A DNA stretch of 64,000 bases from Manduca sexta (GCF_014839805.1 NC_051124.1:7812001-7876000), one strand, 5' to 3'. Positions 45,501 to 56,149 are shown, counted from the stretch's first letter. Notes: a model not told the origin generated them from the sequence alone. Program-made: numbers and translations.

Positions 45501-48500
45501 TGCATGTGTCATACTATTGATAGTACTGTTGAAATAAGCCTTCTTTTCCCTCTCGGTAGCTGATGTAACTAAGTTTTTAGGGTTTTATAGTATTCTTTGG
45601 AACTATCTGTTTTGTCTTTACTTGCTTTTAAAAACGCTTTATCACGTAGACTCATCATAAATTTAATCAAACTTGTTATCCACGGCTTTGGTTTGCTTTT
45701 ACATACTATATTTTTAATTGGTGCGTGTATATCAAATAGTGTTAATAGATAAATGTTAAAAGATTCTAACATCTCGTCCACATGATCTAGTGTGTTTATA
45801 GATTCCCAAGGAATGAGTTGCAAGTCCGCCCTAAATAGCTCCAAGTCTATGTCGTTAAGGTTACGTTGAGATCTCACTCGTTTGGTTAGTTTAGGTTTTT
45901 TGATGTCAAAGTCTACTAGTACCATCGCATGGTCACTTAGACATCGGTTATGTATAACATGTACATGGCGGCATCGTGCTATACTATCCGTCATGACAAC
46001 ATCTAAAATTGTTTCTGAGTCATCTGTTATTCTTGTGGGTTCTTTAATAAGCTGTTCTAAACTATGTTGCTTACAGAAATGTATTAATTCCTGTGCCTTT
46101 ATAGAATCGCTGCGGCTGAGGTCGATATTCAAGTCACCTAAAATGCAGGTGTAATTGCAGCGAGCCATACTATGTATGGATTCACTAATGGCATCCAAAG
46201 CATCGCTAACACCTACACTTTCAGGTCTATATGCAGTCCCTACTGCAAGAGTAGCATTCGGTAATTGAACTTCGAGCCATAATTGTTCCAGCAAAGAGGT
46301 TGGATGTTGGTGTACTTTAGAGGTTATGCCCTGCCTAATATAGAATCCTACTCCACCTCCTCTCATACCTTGCCGAGCCCTGTGTAAAAATCTATAGTTT
46401 GGTATTGCAGGTGCCAAAGCTTCTTCCCCAGGTTTAATCCAGCTTTCATTTATGGCTAATATGTCAGGGGAATTTATTTCTACTGATAACAAAAGTTCCT
46501 CAGAGCCAGTATTTAAAGATCTAGCGTTTAATAAGCCTAATGTTAAATATTTTTTTTTTACGTTAGCCATCGATACAGGTTATAATTTAGATTTCGAGTT
46601 GATTTCGAATATATCCATGTTACCAGCAAATTTAGAGTGAACACATTGGTACAAAAAGTATAATAATATGTATTAAATGATTGTAGTATAATATGTGTAT
46701 TTAACATGTATAGAATAATAGTATGTGAGTGATGTGTACTTTGTGTGTAATGGGTGTGGAATATGTGAGTGTGTACTGTATTAATGTGTGCTTGTAGAAT
46801 AAAATAGTTATGTGTGTATAATACAATAATTATCATGGTACAGCGACCATATTTGCTTACATACGCCATAGCAAAAAATAGCGCAATTAAATATTCAACA
46901 GAGTTAAAACTATATAAATTAAAAAGTAAGAGTATTATACTAGTGAGATCAATGTGGTTTACAATAAAATAGTAGGTATAAACAACATTGGTCAAATATT
47001 GACTTGCCCAAAAACCCTTTGTAGGTCTTCTTCTAATCGTATACGATGTCTTGGTTTTCCTTGACCTTCACATACAAAGATTTTTCCCTCACGGGTCCAT
47101 GTGTACTTGAATTTATATTCCCGCGCTAGAGAACGTGCCTTTTGGAACAGAATGCGATTGTGTTTGGTGAGCCGCTCATTGATGTACGTGGGTCGCGCTG
47201 GGCCTGTATGTTGTAAGCCTTCAGTTGTTAAGTTGCGACGCACACGTACAGCGCGCAGAATCGCATCTCGAGGAGATCGACGCGTGAAACGTACAACGAG
47301 TGGGCGCGTTCGCGCGCGGTCTTCGCTGTCTCCCGCTGTGGCTACCTTAGGTGTTCCTGCCCTAGACGCGCTAGCGATATCTCTCTCATCAAGGTCCAAA
47401 CCAATCTTTTTCCCGATAGTGAGAACCAGGTGCACACAATTTTCATTGGGCGTTTCAGGGCATCCTGTGATTTCAACGTCATTTGCCAGCATAATTTGAT
47501 CTCGTTGGGATAATTCAGCTTTAAGTTGAGAAATTGTATTTTCTAGATTGGAATTATTGTTAAAGGAACTAGTATTGGCAGTTTTTTGTTCAAGGCAGGC
47601 AACCCTGGATTCCAACTGTTCTATACGTGTATTTTGCTCCGTAATGATATTTGTGAGGTCACTAATTGCCCTTCTGATGCCATCCATTTCTTTATGTATT
47701 AAATCAGCCATGTAAGTTTTGAGGTCCGCCAGCATAGAACTATCTGCACTGTTTTGTGGTGTATTTGACCGGGTCTTCACTTTGCTCATGTTTCCGTTAA
47801 TATCTTCACTATTAAATTATAAAATATTATTGTTATACTAAATATTGATTTTTAGTATTCACGAAGTTTAATTTCGGTACTGGTGTTTATTTATGCATGT
47901 AACGCCATCTCTTTGTTTAAATTAATTAATTAATTATCATGGTATTGTATTTAACCATTGTCTTCAAGAAATAGTGTATTTACAAATAGATGGCGTTGTA
48001 ACAAAAAAAAATATTACTGAGTCTTCTATGGATATTATTATTTATGTATGTACTATTTTTAAAACTTTTAATATTCACATTTCACTTTTGTTTTGTTACT
48101 ATGTACTATATTCTTGCCGTTTTTGTCCAACTTGTTCACTATTTTGCACTTTTCATCAAGAATATCGTCAATATCTTTTAAACGGTTAACGTATATTTTC
48201 AAAACTTTTATTGTAGTTTCTGGTAAATTATTGGTCTTGCCCACATAATATGTTACGAATTGCACTTCAAATTACACTTAAAACACTTTTGCTATTCAAA
48301 AACTTATGACAGGAAATAAAAAACAATATTTATTTACGGACTCGAAGTTAACAGTGGAGCAGCGCCCTCTAGTTAAAGGATAATAGCCTTATAAAGGATG
48401 GATATTATAGTTTACTATAACCAATACGAGTGAAGCATCAATGAAAAATGTTGCAAATATATACCTTTGAGAGCTTCTGTTTGAACGGTTAAAGTTATGC

Positions 48501-49416
48501 ATTATTGTTCTAAAAAATATTAGTCTGCCTTTCTCTACATAATAATCTCAAAAACTACCCAATGAGATTGAGACCTGTGGAAAGAGGTAGGTTTCTTTCT
48601 ATCCCTAAAAACTCTTTCACCCAGGTGAAGCTGCAAGCAGAGAAGCTATATACAACCTATACTTAGGATAAAATAAGGTGCCCATTATGACCCTCAGTTA
48701 TTATGAAATAGATTTTAAATTGCAACAACACTACATATTAATACAATATTAAATTATTTACAATAACAATGAACACTAGGTTCATGAACCGAAAAAAATA
48801 TAAATATGTGTTGATTTAACATGTTGACTGCAACATACATAACAGTTGTGGTTTTTTGCATAGCGGCACTAAACGCCAGTGTGGGACAACACCTGCATGC
48901 AAGGCGACCATACTAGTGGATAGCTCATCACTATGGTGTTGCAGTCAATGTGTTAAAAGTCCAGGATTATATTTGTTATAAAAGTATATTAGTTCAAAGC
49001 TTGTGCATAAGTTTCATACTCATTGTTACAATGTATAAAGAACATAATAAATCCTTGTTTTTATATATTCGATGTTATTTCCAGATGTTATTACAAAGTT
49101 ATCATGTCTGAAAAAAAAATTAAATGCCAGAGCGTGCCTCTGCATCTCAAGTGTAGTTACATATTAAATTTTTACTATAATAATTTGAAAATAATTTCTA
49201 ATTTCAGGGGATGGTCGATGGCGTCAAGTGATACGTCGTTGTGCCTCTATATCTGAAACTGGAGTGACTGGAGTCTGCAATTGGGGGGTGTATGACAACG
49301 GTGTATATTGGGAGGAGTGCTATTGCTCCTCTGACGAATGCAATGCGGCCCATGTCTTAAAATCATCCATACCATTAGTGCTTCTACTAATCTTAAGTAT
49401 GTATAAATTGTGGTAA
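42525..49416 (+). CDS. Ly6 gene E (three exons, complete)
   Basis: A complete UPAR/Ly6 gene with exons 42525-42576, 42650-42832 and 49208-49416 (444 nt, 147 residues). Introns are GT-AG and phase 1 (73 and 6375 bp). Signal peptide: MNCINLVVVTLLCTVPA. Exon 2 reads VYSVRCYQCASSQDSKGDD, TCGAYKKFD, AVECGSDE, FCMKLTQ. Exon 3 reads WDGRWRQVIRRC, GVCNWG, EECYCSSDECNAA and the GPI tail SSIPLVLLLILSMYKLW. There are ten cysteines ending in CN. The sequence is clearly distinct from genes B, C and D. By family it is an extracellular GPI-anchored protein; its partner is unknown. Intron 2 carries a LINE inserted into an older repeat, antisense to the gene. A divergent arrangement with gene D may allow shared regulation. 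Confidence 0.9.
43110..43198 (-). mobile_element. Left half of repeat split by the LINE
   Basis: In reverse orientation it matches the GGGCTATCCAACAC..TTTCAATTCG..TAGTTCCTGA part of the 122-bp unit. The LINE begins directly after TTGGATAGCCCA. Confidence 0.6.
43892..44275 (-). CDS. LINE ORF2 C-terminal region
   Basis: A 127-residue frame with LYKIRPYI, LLVLSHFNYCSSVY, RVQNACIRF and LQYAGLMHRI, typical of the thumb/C-terminal part of CR1/Jockey-like ORF2 proteins. It overlaps the end of the RT frame by 14 bases, consistent with one indel. Confidence 0.75.
   Translation of the reverse strand: MHFFKLKTLYKIRPYINEELRHTMTELLVLSHFNYCSSVYSRRIKSYTEKAIQRVQNACIRFCYNIPKRDPITPVLNRKGILNMRSRMELQYAGLMHRIIWNKTPAYLFEKLTWYQHGSKHLRSGFP
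44262..45512 (-). CDS. LINE ORF2 reverse transcriptase
   Basis: RT domain with LRPVSILPVLSKVLEK, FRRGHGTETAL, LLDYSRAFD (catalytic Asp), RGVPQGSLLSPMLF and YADDTQLYYS (YADD catalytic loop). Lengths and order fit a functional non-LTR RT. The frame ends in a T-run frameshift at about 44266, after which the C-terminal region continues in 43892-44275. The upstream part between 45512 and 45568 belongs to the same frame without an ATG. Confidence 0.88.
   Translation of the reverse strand: MTHAPSILWRNIRNVVVSDNIHSNPIPDHLNDPDKINYHFLDLPPVNATCGSQTVKINNDKTNTYTEFNLALTTESEVLKVINSIKTKASGHDELNIDMIRLTLNATLPIITNIVNKSIETLTFPTYWKRALVRPIPKKSSIDSLKDLRPVSILPVLSKVLEKIVLDQVRKFVDLHNIIPKFQSGFRRGHGTETALLHITDDLTEASDRGLTSIMVLLDYSRAFDCLPAEILLHKLKNYNFSTEACKWFQTFLCDREQMVVTEGNDGQRKFSALKPLTRGVPQGSLLSPMLFTLFTADMPSCFKFCKYHLYADDTQLYYSFKGKDTIQAIEDVNADLARIYNWSTTNSLALNPAKSKMLVLGTKQQIKYFSVCTERIKINNVDIEQVASARNLGINIDAEQKYIEHVNMKIRSAFF
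45569..46570 (-). CDS. LINE ORF2 N-terminal part: AP-like endonuclease
   Basis: The endonuclease nicks target DNA to prime reverse transcription. Motifs in order: LLNARSL, AINESWIK (catalytic Glu), AYRPES, ILGDLNIDLS (Asp/Asn), LDVVMTD and LSDHAMVLVDF (final Asp-His). The frame ends at a TAG at 45569 right after an A run. The sequence beyond continues as RT in another frame, so a single-base homopolymer change probably separates the halves. Confidence 0.85.
   Translation of the reverse strand: MANVKKKYLTLGLLNARSLNTGSEELLLSVEINSPDILAINESWIKPGEEALAPAIPNYRFLHRARQGMRGGGVGFYIRQGITSKVHQHPTSLLEQLWLEVQLPNATLAVGTAYRPESVGVSDALDAISESIHSMARCNYTCILGDLNIDLSRSDSIKAQELIHFCKQHSLEQLIKEPTRITDDSETILDVVMTDSIARCRHVHVIHNRCLSDHAMVLVDFDIKKPKLTKRVRSQRNLNDIDLELFRADLQLIPWESINTLDHVDEMLESFNIYLLTLFDIHAPIKNIVCKSKPKPWITSLIKFMMSLRDKAFLKASKDKTDSSKEYYKTLKT
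46992..47789 (-). CDS. LINE ORF1 protein
   Basis: An intact 265-residue frame, probably the RNA-binding chaperone of the LINE. Residues about 15-95 are charged and heptad-like (IRRAISDLTNIITEQN, QLESRVACLEQ, QLKAELSQRDQ), suggesting a coiled coil that drives trimerisation. A middle part (LANDVEITGCPE, LVVRFTRR, RDAILRAVR) resembles the RRM-type domain of such ORF1 proteins, and the C terminus is basic. It has no zinc knuckle. The start at 47789 is the first ATG after a non-coding 5' region. Confidence 0.75.
   Translation of the reverse strand: MSKVKTRSNTPQNSADSSMLADLKTYMADLIHKEMDGIRRAISDLTNIITEQNTRIEQLESRVACLEQKTANTSSFNNNSNLENTISQLKAELSQRDQIMLANDVEITGCPETPNENCVHLVLTIGKKIGLDLDERDIASASRAGTPKVATAGDSEDRARTRPLVVRFTRRSPRDAILRAVRVRRNLTTEGLQHTGPARPTYINERLTKHNRILFQKARSLAREYKFKYTWTREGKIFVCEGQGKPRHRIRLEEDLQRVFGQVNI
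48376..48660 (-). mobile_element. Right half of repeat split by the LINE, plus flank
   Basis: In reverse orientation it matches TTAACCGTTCAAACAGAAGC, TTGCAACATTTTTCATT and GGTTATAG of the same family. At 48590-48650 it continues into a CTTTCACCCAGGTGAAGC fragment of the common repeat end. Confidence 0.55.
48816..48956. mobile_element. piggyBac-type MITE with TTAA target duplication
   Basis: The 133-bp element (48820-48952) starts CATGTTGACTGCAACA and ends TGTTGCAGTCAATGTG, imperfect 16-bp inverted repeats. It is flanked by TTAA at 48816-48819 and 48953-48956. TTAA is the diagnostic target of piggyBac transposases. It sits in gene E intron 2. Confidence 0.82.
49208..49416 (+). CDS. Gene E exon 3
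   Basis: The exon starts after TAATTTCAG and completes a TGG codon split after its first base in exon 2. It encodes the last five cysteines (RC, VC, EC, YC, EC-N) and the GPI signal, and ends at TAA. Confidence 0.9.
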
Positions 49417-49693
49417 AAATATGAAGTAAGGGTAACATAGTGCCTTGAAGTGACATTAATTTATCTAAAAAGGGTATGCATTTAAATATTTCTACTATTA
49501 ACGATGTGGTATTGGTTATTTCGGAACAATTTGCCCATAAGCACCACCTGCTGAGATGTAAAAGCTGTAAATTTTAGTTATATTAAGAAAGATAGAACAA
49601 AAGTCTTGGTACCACTCAGCACTGAGAAACACATTAGCGCTAGGTACCTCTGAACAGCCAATCTTCCACCGTAATTATAAAATGATTAATGTT

Positions 49694-49699
49694 AATAAA
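49694..49699 (+). promoter_or_regulatory. Candidate poly(A) signal of gene E
   Basis: AATAAA lies 278 bp after the stop codon. This is positional evidence only. Confidence 0.3.
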
Positions 49700-50531
49700 A
49701 AAAATGTAGGTACCCCAAATATACAGCCAGTGTTTGACGGAACATTCTGAACTTAATTATTATAAAACAATTATTGCATTATTAATTTTATAACATTGAA
49801 AAATATTCGTATAATTGTTGGTCTATTTAAATGGCCGAGTATGGAGGGATATTAATAGAATCTACATGTGGATTTCACTCTTGATATATGAGTTTCAGAG
49901 TGTAATCAATAATTAATACTTTAAGCATTCTATAAAAGTTACCTCTACTTATGATATTTCCAATACATACATAGTCTTTAAAATAATTAAATGTTACTAT
50001 AGAGAACAATAACCTATTCGCTATTGTTCTCCACTGTTTTAATACTAAGGTTAACATTATATATTATAAGTTTTATAACATTAATTATATTATATACTAT
50101 AAAAAATTATATAACATCTCTTTAGATATTTTAATGTCCAAAACATAAGTAGCTTTAGTGAAGTTCCGTCCAAATGTTTTTATTTTTAAAGACAGCACAA
50201 CTTTGACTGACTATGCATATCTGTGTTTGAATATATTTAAAGTATAGACCACTATCAGTTAAGCTCAGTGTATTAATATTGACGATATAAAGTATCTTCT
50301 AATTGAATAATTCCCGTGACTTGATGAATCTCATTTAAAGGTAATAAATAAGTATTTGACCGTTAATTGATGTCAATTAGTGAGGATTATACTTACAAAA
50401 TATGATAAGTGTACTGCTGACATATCATTCTCTATTTATAGTGCATTCACTATACAATTTAATAAATATAAATAAATATTTTCTCATTTATCAAATTGCT
50501 AAACCTCATTAGGCCAGCATTGTAGACTAAG

Positions 50532-50718
50532 GTCTAAACTAATGTTTCCCAACCTTTTTTAGGCCATGCCCCACCTAAACATTTCTAAAATTTGTATGGC
50601 CCCATACATAATTTTTATCAAAACATCGTAAGTAATACATATAATAAAAAACTGAAAATTCTGTTTAAATTGCCCCCTGTAGGGCGTGGGCCCCACGTTG
50701 GGAAACACTGTTCTAAAG
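50532..50718. mobile_element. hAT-type MITE
   Basis: The element 50540-50710 has ends TAATGTTTCCCAACC and (inverted) CAGTGTTTCCCAACG, the classic hAT-like TTTCCCAAC terminus. The flanks GTCTAAAC and TTCTAAAG share six of eight bases, consistent with a decayed 8-bp duplication. Confidence 0.65.
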
Positions 50719-51351
50719 CTTATAGGACTAGAGGAGACCAGTACAATCAATACTTAATATGCTGCTGTTATAAAATAAAAATATATGTAATTTATTTTAT
50801 ATTCTGAGTAATTTGATTACCTATGTTATTTCATAGTGCGATTCAGTGACAAACAAAGTATATAATATACTATGGTACACATGATAACCAAAGCTATGTA
50901 CATAATATGGTTGTGGGAGAAAGACAATCAACAAACAGTTAAAATACTTATTTGAAAAGTTTGTAAGTATTAGTTTATATTTATGGTATTACTGGTGAAT
51001 ATACATTTATTTTTCATAATAATTAAGCAACATAATATTGTGTTACATTACAACATTGGCATAGCTAGAAGCTGATAAAGTTACACCATTTTTCATGAAA
51101 CGAAATGTGTATCTAATGTTATCTTAAATTTTTACTGAATTTTCTTATGTTATTATTGACATGAGCCATCTACCGACGGATGGCACAATATTAATCACTT
51201 TGATTTAAAATTGATATGTTTTGCTACCTTTCGTCTTTAAAAATAACGCAGAGATAATGAAAGTTATAGACAATATAGAAAGGAAGCGCTATGTTCTTTT
51301 TGGCATGAACAAAAAAATATGTAACCACTAGATAGAAAGACAACATATGTA

Positions 51352-51599
51352 TACCATACCAAGGGCGTCGCCAAGGGAATGCAGGGAGGGCCAACTTCCC
51401 TAACCCCCTTAGAAGTTCTAAAACTCGAATTAATGCACCAATTCCAGTCCTAATCTGTTCAATTACACTGCTCTATGTTATTGTTAAAGCAGAGGAGGGG
51501 AGTGTGAGACGCACATGTGCTCTCGACTTTGCCTACAATTCATACTTCTCTCATTCTCCCTATCAACTGCCCAGCCTTGGTGACGCTCTTGTACCATAT
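51352..51599. mobile_element. hAT-type MITE with near-perfect 8-bp target duplication
   Basis: The element 51360-51591 begins CAAGGGCGTCGCCAAGG and ends in the inverted CAAGAGCGTCACCAAGG (15 of 17 match). The flanks are TACCATAC and TACCATAT. Confidence 0.75.
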
Positions 51600-52744
51600 C
51601 GTTTTGTCATGAATGCACACATGAAAAACATTAACATTAGTCTGTTTTAAGCACTCAACAGTTTTCTTAAATATGTGCATAAACATATTTTGCTCTTATT
51701 GGCAGAAAAGAAGATTATAAAGGCGCATCCTTTAAAAGTATACTTTTTAAGACATAAAGAATCAAAACATAAGTTAGAAAGGCAGCTTTTCTGAATCAAA
51801 GATCTAAGAGTTATTATGTTTTTTTTGTGTTTATTTGATTCCGTTATTCATATGTTTGAATGTACAAAAAAAAAGGATTTTGTCGTTGGATGTAAGAAAT
51901 CTAATTAAATAAATAATTAATAAGTCGAAATGACTTATTTTATATTTTTACTTCCATTTTGATACTGAAATTAAACCTATTATTAATAAATTCTGAGTTT
52001 TTCACTATTTAGTCCTACCTAATTACTATGTAATGTTTGTACCTCCGCCCGCTTGAAATGAAATGTCTATACCGGATATAAACAGAACTTTTGCTGAATA
52101 ATAAACCACTAAAAATCAAAAAATAATTTATAGCAAAATTAATTTCACAATTTCGCTATTCATTACGATTATTAATTGAACAGGGGATTTTTTACTCTTT
52201 CCTATTCGGCTATCAAAGCTTTCGTTTAATTAGAACGCCCGTAATAGCAAAAAGTCGGATTGGACCCCCTGACTATACTCATATAATGCACTTAGTATGT
52301 TTTTCGTCCCTTGCATTTACTATGATCCTTTTTATCCGTGAAAGACAATATCTCGCGTATAGTTTCGTTTGATCAGATCAAGAGACACCTATAGGTCTAT
52401 TTCTTAGATTCAAGCAATAAGATTTGGTTCCGGTTTGAATGAAAAATATTTGTTTTTAGAGAGTTAGATGCTTCTATATGTACTATGTTTTACGTTGCCA
52501 ATGAGGCGGCAACAATATTTATATGCAGCGTTCTGCTAAAACTTGTGTTGGGGTCTGCTCTGAGCATTAAGTGAACACCACAAATCAAATTTTACGTCAG
52601 TGAGACAAAACTTGTAATTGAATAAGTAATACTGGAATGCGAATAGTACAATATTATTATTATTGCTGGATGAATAAGGTACCTATTCTGACAAAATTCC
52701 CAAGTAGAGTGCCCAATCCCAATTATAGGTACTTAAATACTTCG

Positions 52745-53200
52745 ATCCGTAGAAGAACGAGTCACCGACATAGCGCATCGTATTAGCAGGCTGAAGTGGC
52801 AATGGGCAGGGCACAACACGCAGAACTGATGGCCGATGCGGCACGAAGGTTCTGGAGTGGAGGCCACGAACTAGTAACCACAGCGTCGGACGTCCACCTA
52901 CGAGGTGGACAGATGACCTCTTAAAAGTCGCAGGAGGTCGCTAGATGCGGGCCGCTTACAATAGGTCGATCTGGATATCTTTGAGGGAGGCCCATATTCA
53001 GTAGTGGACATCCTGGTAATTTTTGGATAATTTTTCACATATGCAGGTTTCCTCACGATGTTTCTTTTAGCCGATAAAATAAGCGTTAATGCACAAAGTT
53101 TACACATATAACTTTAGAAAACTCAGAGGTGCATGCTTTTGGGTTTTGAACCTGCGGACATTCGTCTCAGCAGTCCGTTGCACTCCCAACTAGATCGCAG
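52745..53200 (+). mobile_element. 3' fragment of an RTE-type LINE
   Basis: A broken frame reads VTDIAHRISRLKWQWAGH and, after stops, short stretches resembling the RPPTRWTDDL region found at the C terminus of insect RTE reverse transcriptases. The following 190 bases (TTTCCTCACGATGTTTCTTT..GGTTTTGAACCTGCGGAC) match a widespread 3' tail also present at 6350-6520. Confidence 0.6.
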
Positions 53201-53782
53201 CCACACTTTTTAGTGTTTACAAATTACAATCTCATTGCATATTAGGTAATATTTACTATAATTTCCATAAAAATGGGAGTGTTGCGTCATTTTTACGATT
53301 GCTAAAAAAGCGATAAATATTTGTAAAAATCTTTCCTATCTTGTAACGCATTAAGTTGATAACGTTTGGTAACGCACATTTTGCATTTTAAAAATACCTA
53401 GATAATTATCTTGCATTAAATGAGAAAGAAACCGTTGGAAGTGCATTATTTAGAGTTCCAATATTAGGTACCTACCCACCTACAGGCCAAAGGCGTACGC
53501 CAAGGTTTTCATGAACACTATGACTTTTTCACTTTTGTTACTAGTGATTTCTGGGTTAGTCCGCATGCCTACGTACTGTGAAGCCTGCCATGCCATATAT
53601 CACATTGTTCTGTAGGTACTTATCTTCTATCTAAAGTATGTGAATATGCCTATGCCTAATAAGCCAATGTTGCGTCCTCAGAACAAGGTTGCGTCTGACA
53701 GGAATTTGATTAACTCATGTTGGAGCACGTGTTTACAATGAACTAACTGTTCTCTGAAAAAGATCTGTAAGAAGTTAGTATG

Positions 53783-54250
53783 TGTTTTCTTTAACCTTTT
53801 TTTTTGGTTTCGCGGAGATAGTTTTTTATTACTACTGCTCAGCCTTCGTTACTGAGCGGTTATGTTGGGGTCACCGTGCCTTACGACCCGGCGCAGTGTC
53901 TCCCGGACTTGATGATCTTCGGCCGACCACCGGGCCGAGTCCCTCTACCTATTTATAAAGCACGGCATACCAACTAAAACTCCGCGGTGGCCCCTTTCGG
54001 CGCATAAGGGACGGCTGTGGTCTTCCTTTGAAGGAAATGTCTAACTCTTCGTCCGAAGCCTTATAAGCCCCCGCACAACAGAAGGCCGCTCTCAGCGTCA
54101 ATTGCATAGCCTTAAGCCTTATAAAGCTTTATTAAAATTAAAGGTAAGCCTTACCTTTCACGCTGTATTTCATCCCGGGGGTCACAACAATGTTCTATAA
54201 TGCACAGCCTACAGGCGGACAGCCCTGCTGCCCGCCAATGTTTTCTTTAA
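53783..54250 (-). mobile_element. 444-bp retroposed element, 12-bp target duplication, poly(A)
   Basis: TGTTTTCTTTAA occurs at 53783-53794 and 54239-54250. Between them is a GC-rich 444-bp block whose minus-strand 3' end is an A run (T run at 53797-53805). This shows target-primed insertion of an RNA on the minus strand. The body (GTAAGGCACGGTGACCCC, CCGCTCAGTAACGAAGG on the minus strand) is either a SINE or a 5'-truncated R1/Jockey-like LINE. I see no clear tRNA head. Confidence 0.8.
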
Positions 54251-56149
54251 TCTGCCTTTACTCCAGTTTATTGTTGAAACGGCTGAACGCACTTTTTCAA
54301 GCGTTATAAAGCTTTGGCGTAGTTTGTGCAGCGTTTCAATGAAATTTAAATGTCTAGTAAACACAGTAGGTACTAGTTAGGAACCTACTTTATTGCTACA
54401 CAGGAGAAGTGACCAGTTATCGCATAATAAATAAACACACTCAGACGAAATAATACCTTAATGAATATAAAAAAATATCATTTTTAATTCTAGTTTTCAA
54501 TGCAGTCTTCGGTACAAAATATGTAAACGAACTTCTACTTTTATCTACAAACCTATCGAGAGCAATCCAACCACTGCGAACTTGGATTAACGTTTAATAA
54601 TTTTAGTTCTTATTGATGAATGTGATAAGTAACAAGTTTGCCACATTCATTAACTTTGAATACCTTTTGTAATCCAGTTTATCGTGAAATCTAATCAAGA
54701 AGTCAAAGTATGGATTGTTGTACTTGATTAAAGAAATAGCTTTTGACTATTTTTATTGTATGGTTTAAACAAATGCAAAATAATGGGCCAATACCGAATT
54801 TTTATTACCTATAATCCACACCCTGTGTATGATGGTGCCACGTATGTCCATTGTCTATCAAATTAAAAAAGAAAGCTTTCAAATATGACCGAAACTCCAA
54901 TATATTGTATGCCATCTAGGATTTAAAATCAAAGCATCGGTAAGTAAATACAAACAAGAATCCTGATCAAGGTGCGGAGGTATTTTGCAGCCGGTTAGCT
55001 TGGCGAAGCGAGGGCGCGTCCGAGTGCGGAATATTGTTCGCACTTCTGGGAAAGTCTCAAATACCTAATCGATGGCTTAGAGGCGTCGCAACTTCGAGCT
55101 ATCGGCTTTATGAATGACGTAGATGTCATTATGATCCTAGACTGTTACAGCTGTCTGTAGATCGTCAAGTATGCTATCTGCTTACTTTATTTTGTGCCTG
55201 GATCACCCTAAGTTGATTGGTAAATAATGCTTTTTACGTCATTAAGACGGCTTTATATACCATGTATGTACATAGTGAAAAAATCCGGACAAGTGCGAGT
55301 TGGACTCGCACGTCAATGGTTCCGTACAAACTAGGTTTTCGTTGTTGATAAAGTAGATAAGCATTTACGATTTTCAGATTTTTTCTTCAAGATATGCTGT
55401 AAGAGAATGCTTCCTACAAAATTTTATGATTCTAGGTCAACAGAAGTAGCCTACAGGTTTGGAATCCCATGTGAAATACTAAACAATGCAAATTTATGCG
55501 ATGAAAAGGGTCATATTTTTTATAACGATCACTTCGTGTTTGACTTTTTTACAGCTGGGGCCTTATTCTCTATCCCGCACGTTATTTTAACAGTGCGTAA
55601 CAAGCACGTAACACAACGCATCATGTTTAGGACTATAGAAATTTGGCTTACAGAATACCATTCCACGCACATTTCTCGAAGATAACATGACACGGCCGCG
55701 TTACACGTTTACACTATCATACAGAATAAGGGCCCTGAAAGAGACCGTGGATCTGAGCATGTTATAAATTTTTTAAATTGGTATCTCTACGCGTTCTTGA
55801 GAAAAAGGTTTTCAGTTCAGTATCAAACCGGAGTCTGGAATTTTTGCCCATATGGCGATAGGCTCGCTCCCCATCACATGTAGTGGACTAGGTATTGCTT
55901 GCGGCTTTGCCTGCGTCACAATTTTATCCCAAGATATATCTCAGCACCAAATTTAATCTAAATCCTTGCAGCCAATAAAATGATAGACAGAATTTCTATA
56001 ACAACAATCCAAATACTTACCTTTACAAATTTTCTTTAGTTATTTATTTATTTTATTAGGAATACAAGGAGTTAATATAAAGTTAAAATAATTGACATCT
56101 AAAACATAATTAACACAAATCTATGTTTCCGCAAGTATTATAATAAGTA
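54251..56149. other. No gene seen; repeats
   Basis: At 55270-55690 there is a common lepidopteran-type repeat (AAAAATCCGGACAAGTGCGAGTTGGACTCGC.. followed by TTTTATGATTCTAGGTCAAC). The frame at 55407-55685 lies inside it and is not a gene. At 55810-55925 there is a partial TG-tailed SINE (GAGTCTGGAATTT..CCCATATGGCGATAGGC). Confidence 0.5.

Larger units (their letters stand above)
43199..48375 (-). mobile_element. LINE of CR1/L2-like (Jockey superfamily) type, nearly full length
   Basis: A minus-strand non-LTR retrotransposon with 5' region, ORF1 (46992-47789), ORF2 endonuclease (45569-46570), reverse transcriptase (44262-45512) and C-terminal part (43892-44275). Its 3' end is a TTA/AAT microsatellite (43202-43226 on the plus strand). 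A microsatellite tail rather than poly(A) is typical of CR1/L2-like LINEs; the clade is an inference. ORF2 is split by two one-base shifts at homopolymers (near 45575 and 44266). The LINE lies in gene E intron 2 and interrupts an older repeat (43120-43198 and 48376-48500). Confidence 0.85.
49417..52744. other. Downstream of gene E: no gene, MITEs present
   Basis: Apart from two hAT-type MITEs (50540-50710 and 51360-51591) I see AT-rich DNA. At 52195-52280 there is a copy of a dispersed repeat (CTATCAAAGC..GAACGCCCGTA..AAAAAGTCGGATTGG) also found at 58595-58680. Confidence 0.45.

Noticed and set aside
47101..47499. 132-codon arginine-rich frame on the plus strand
   Set aside because: It is the antisense of LINE ORF1.
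55407..55685. 92-codon ATG frame
   Set aside because: It lies within a very common lepidopteran-type repeat and shows no domain.
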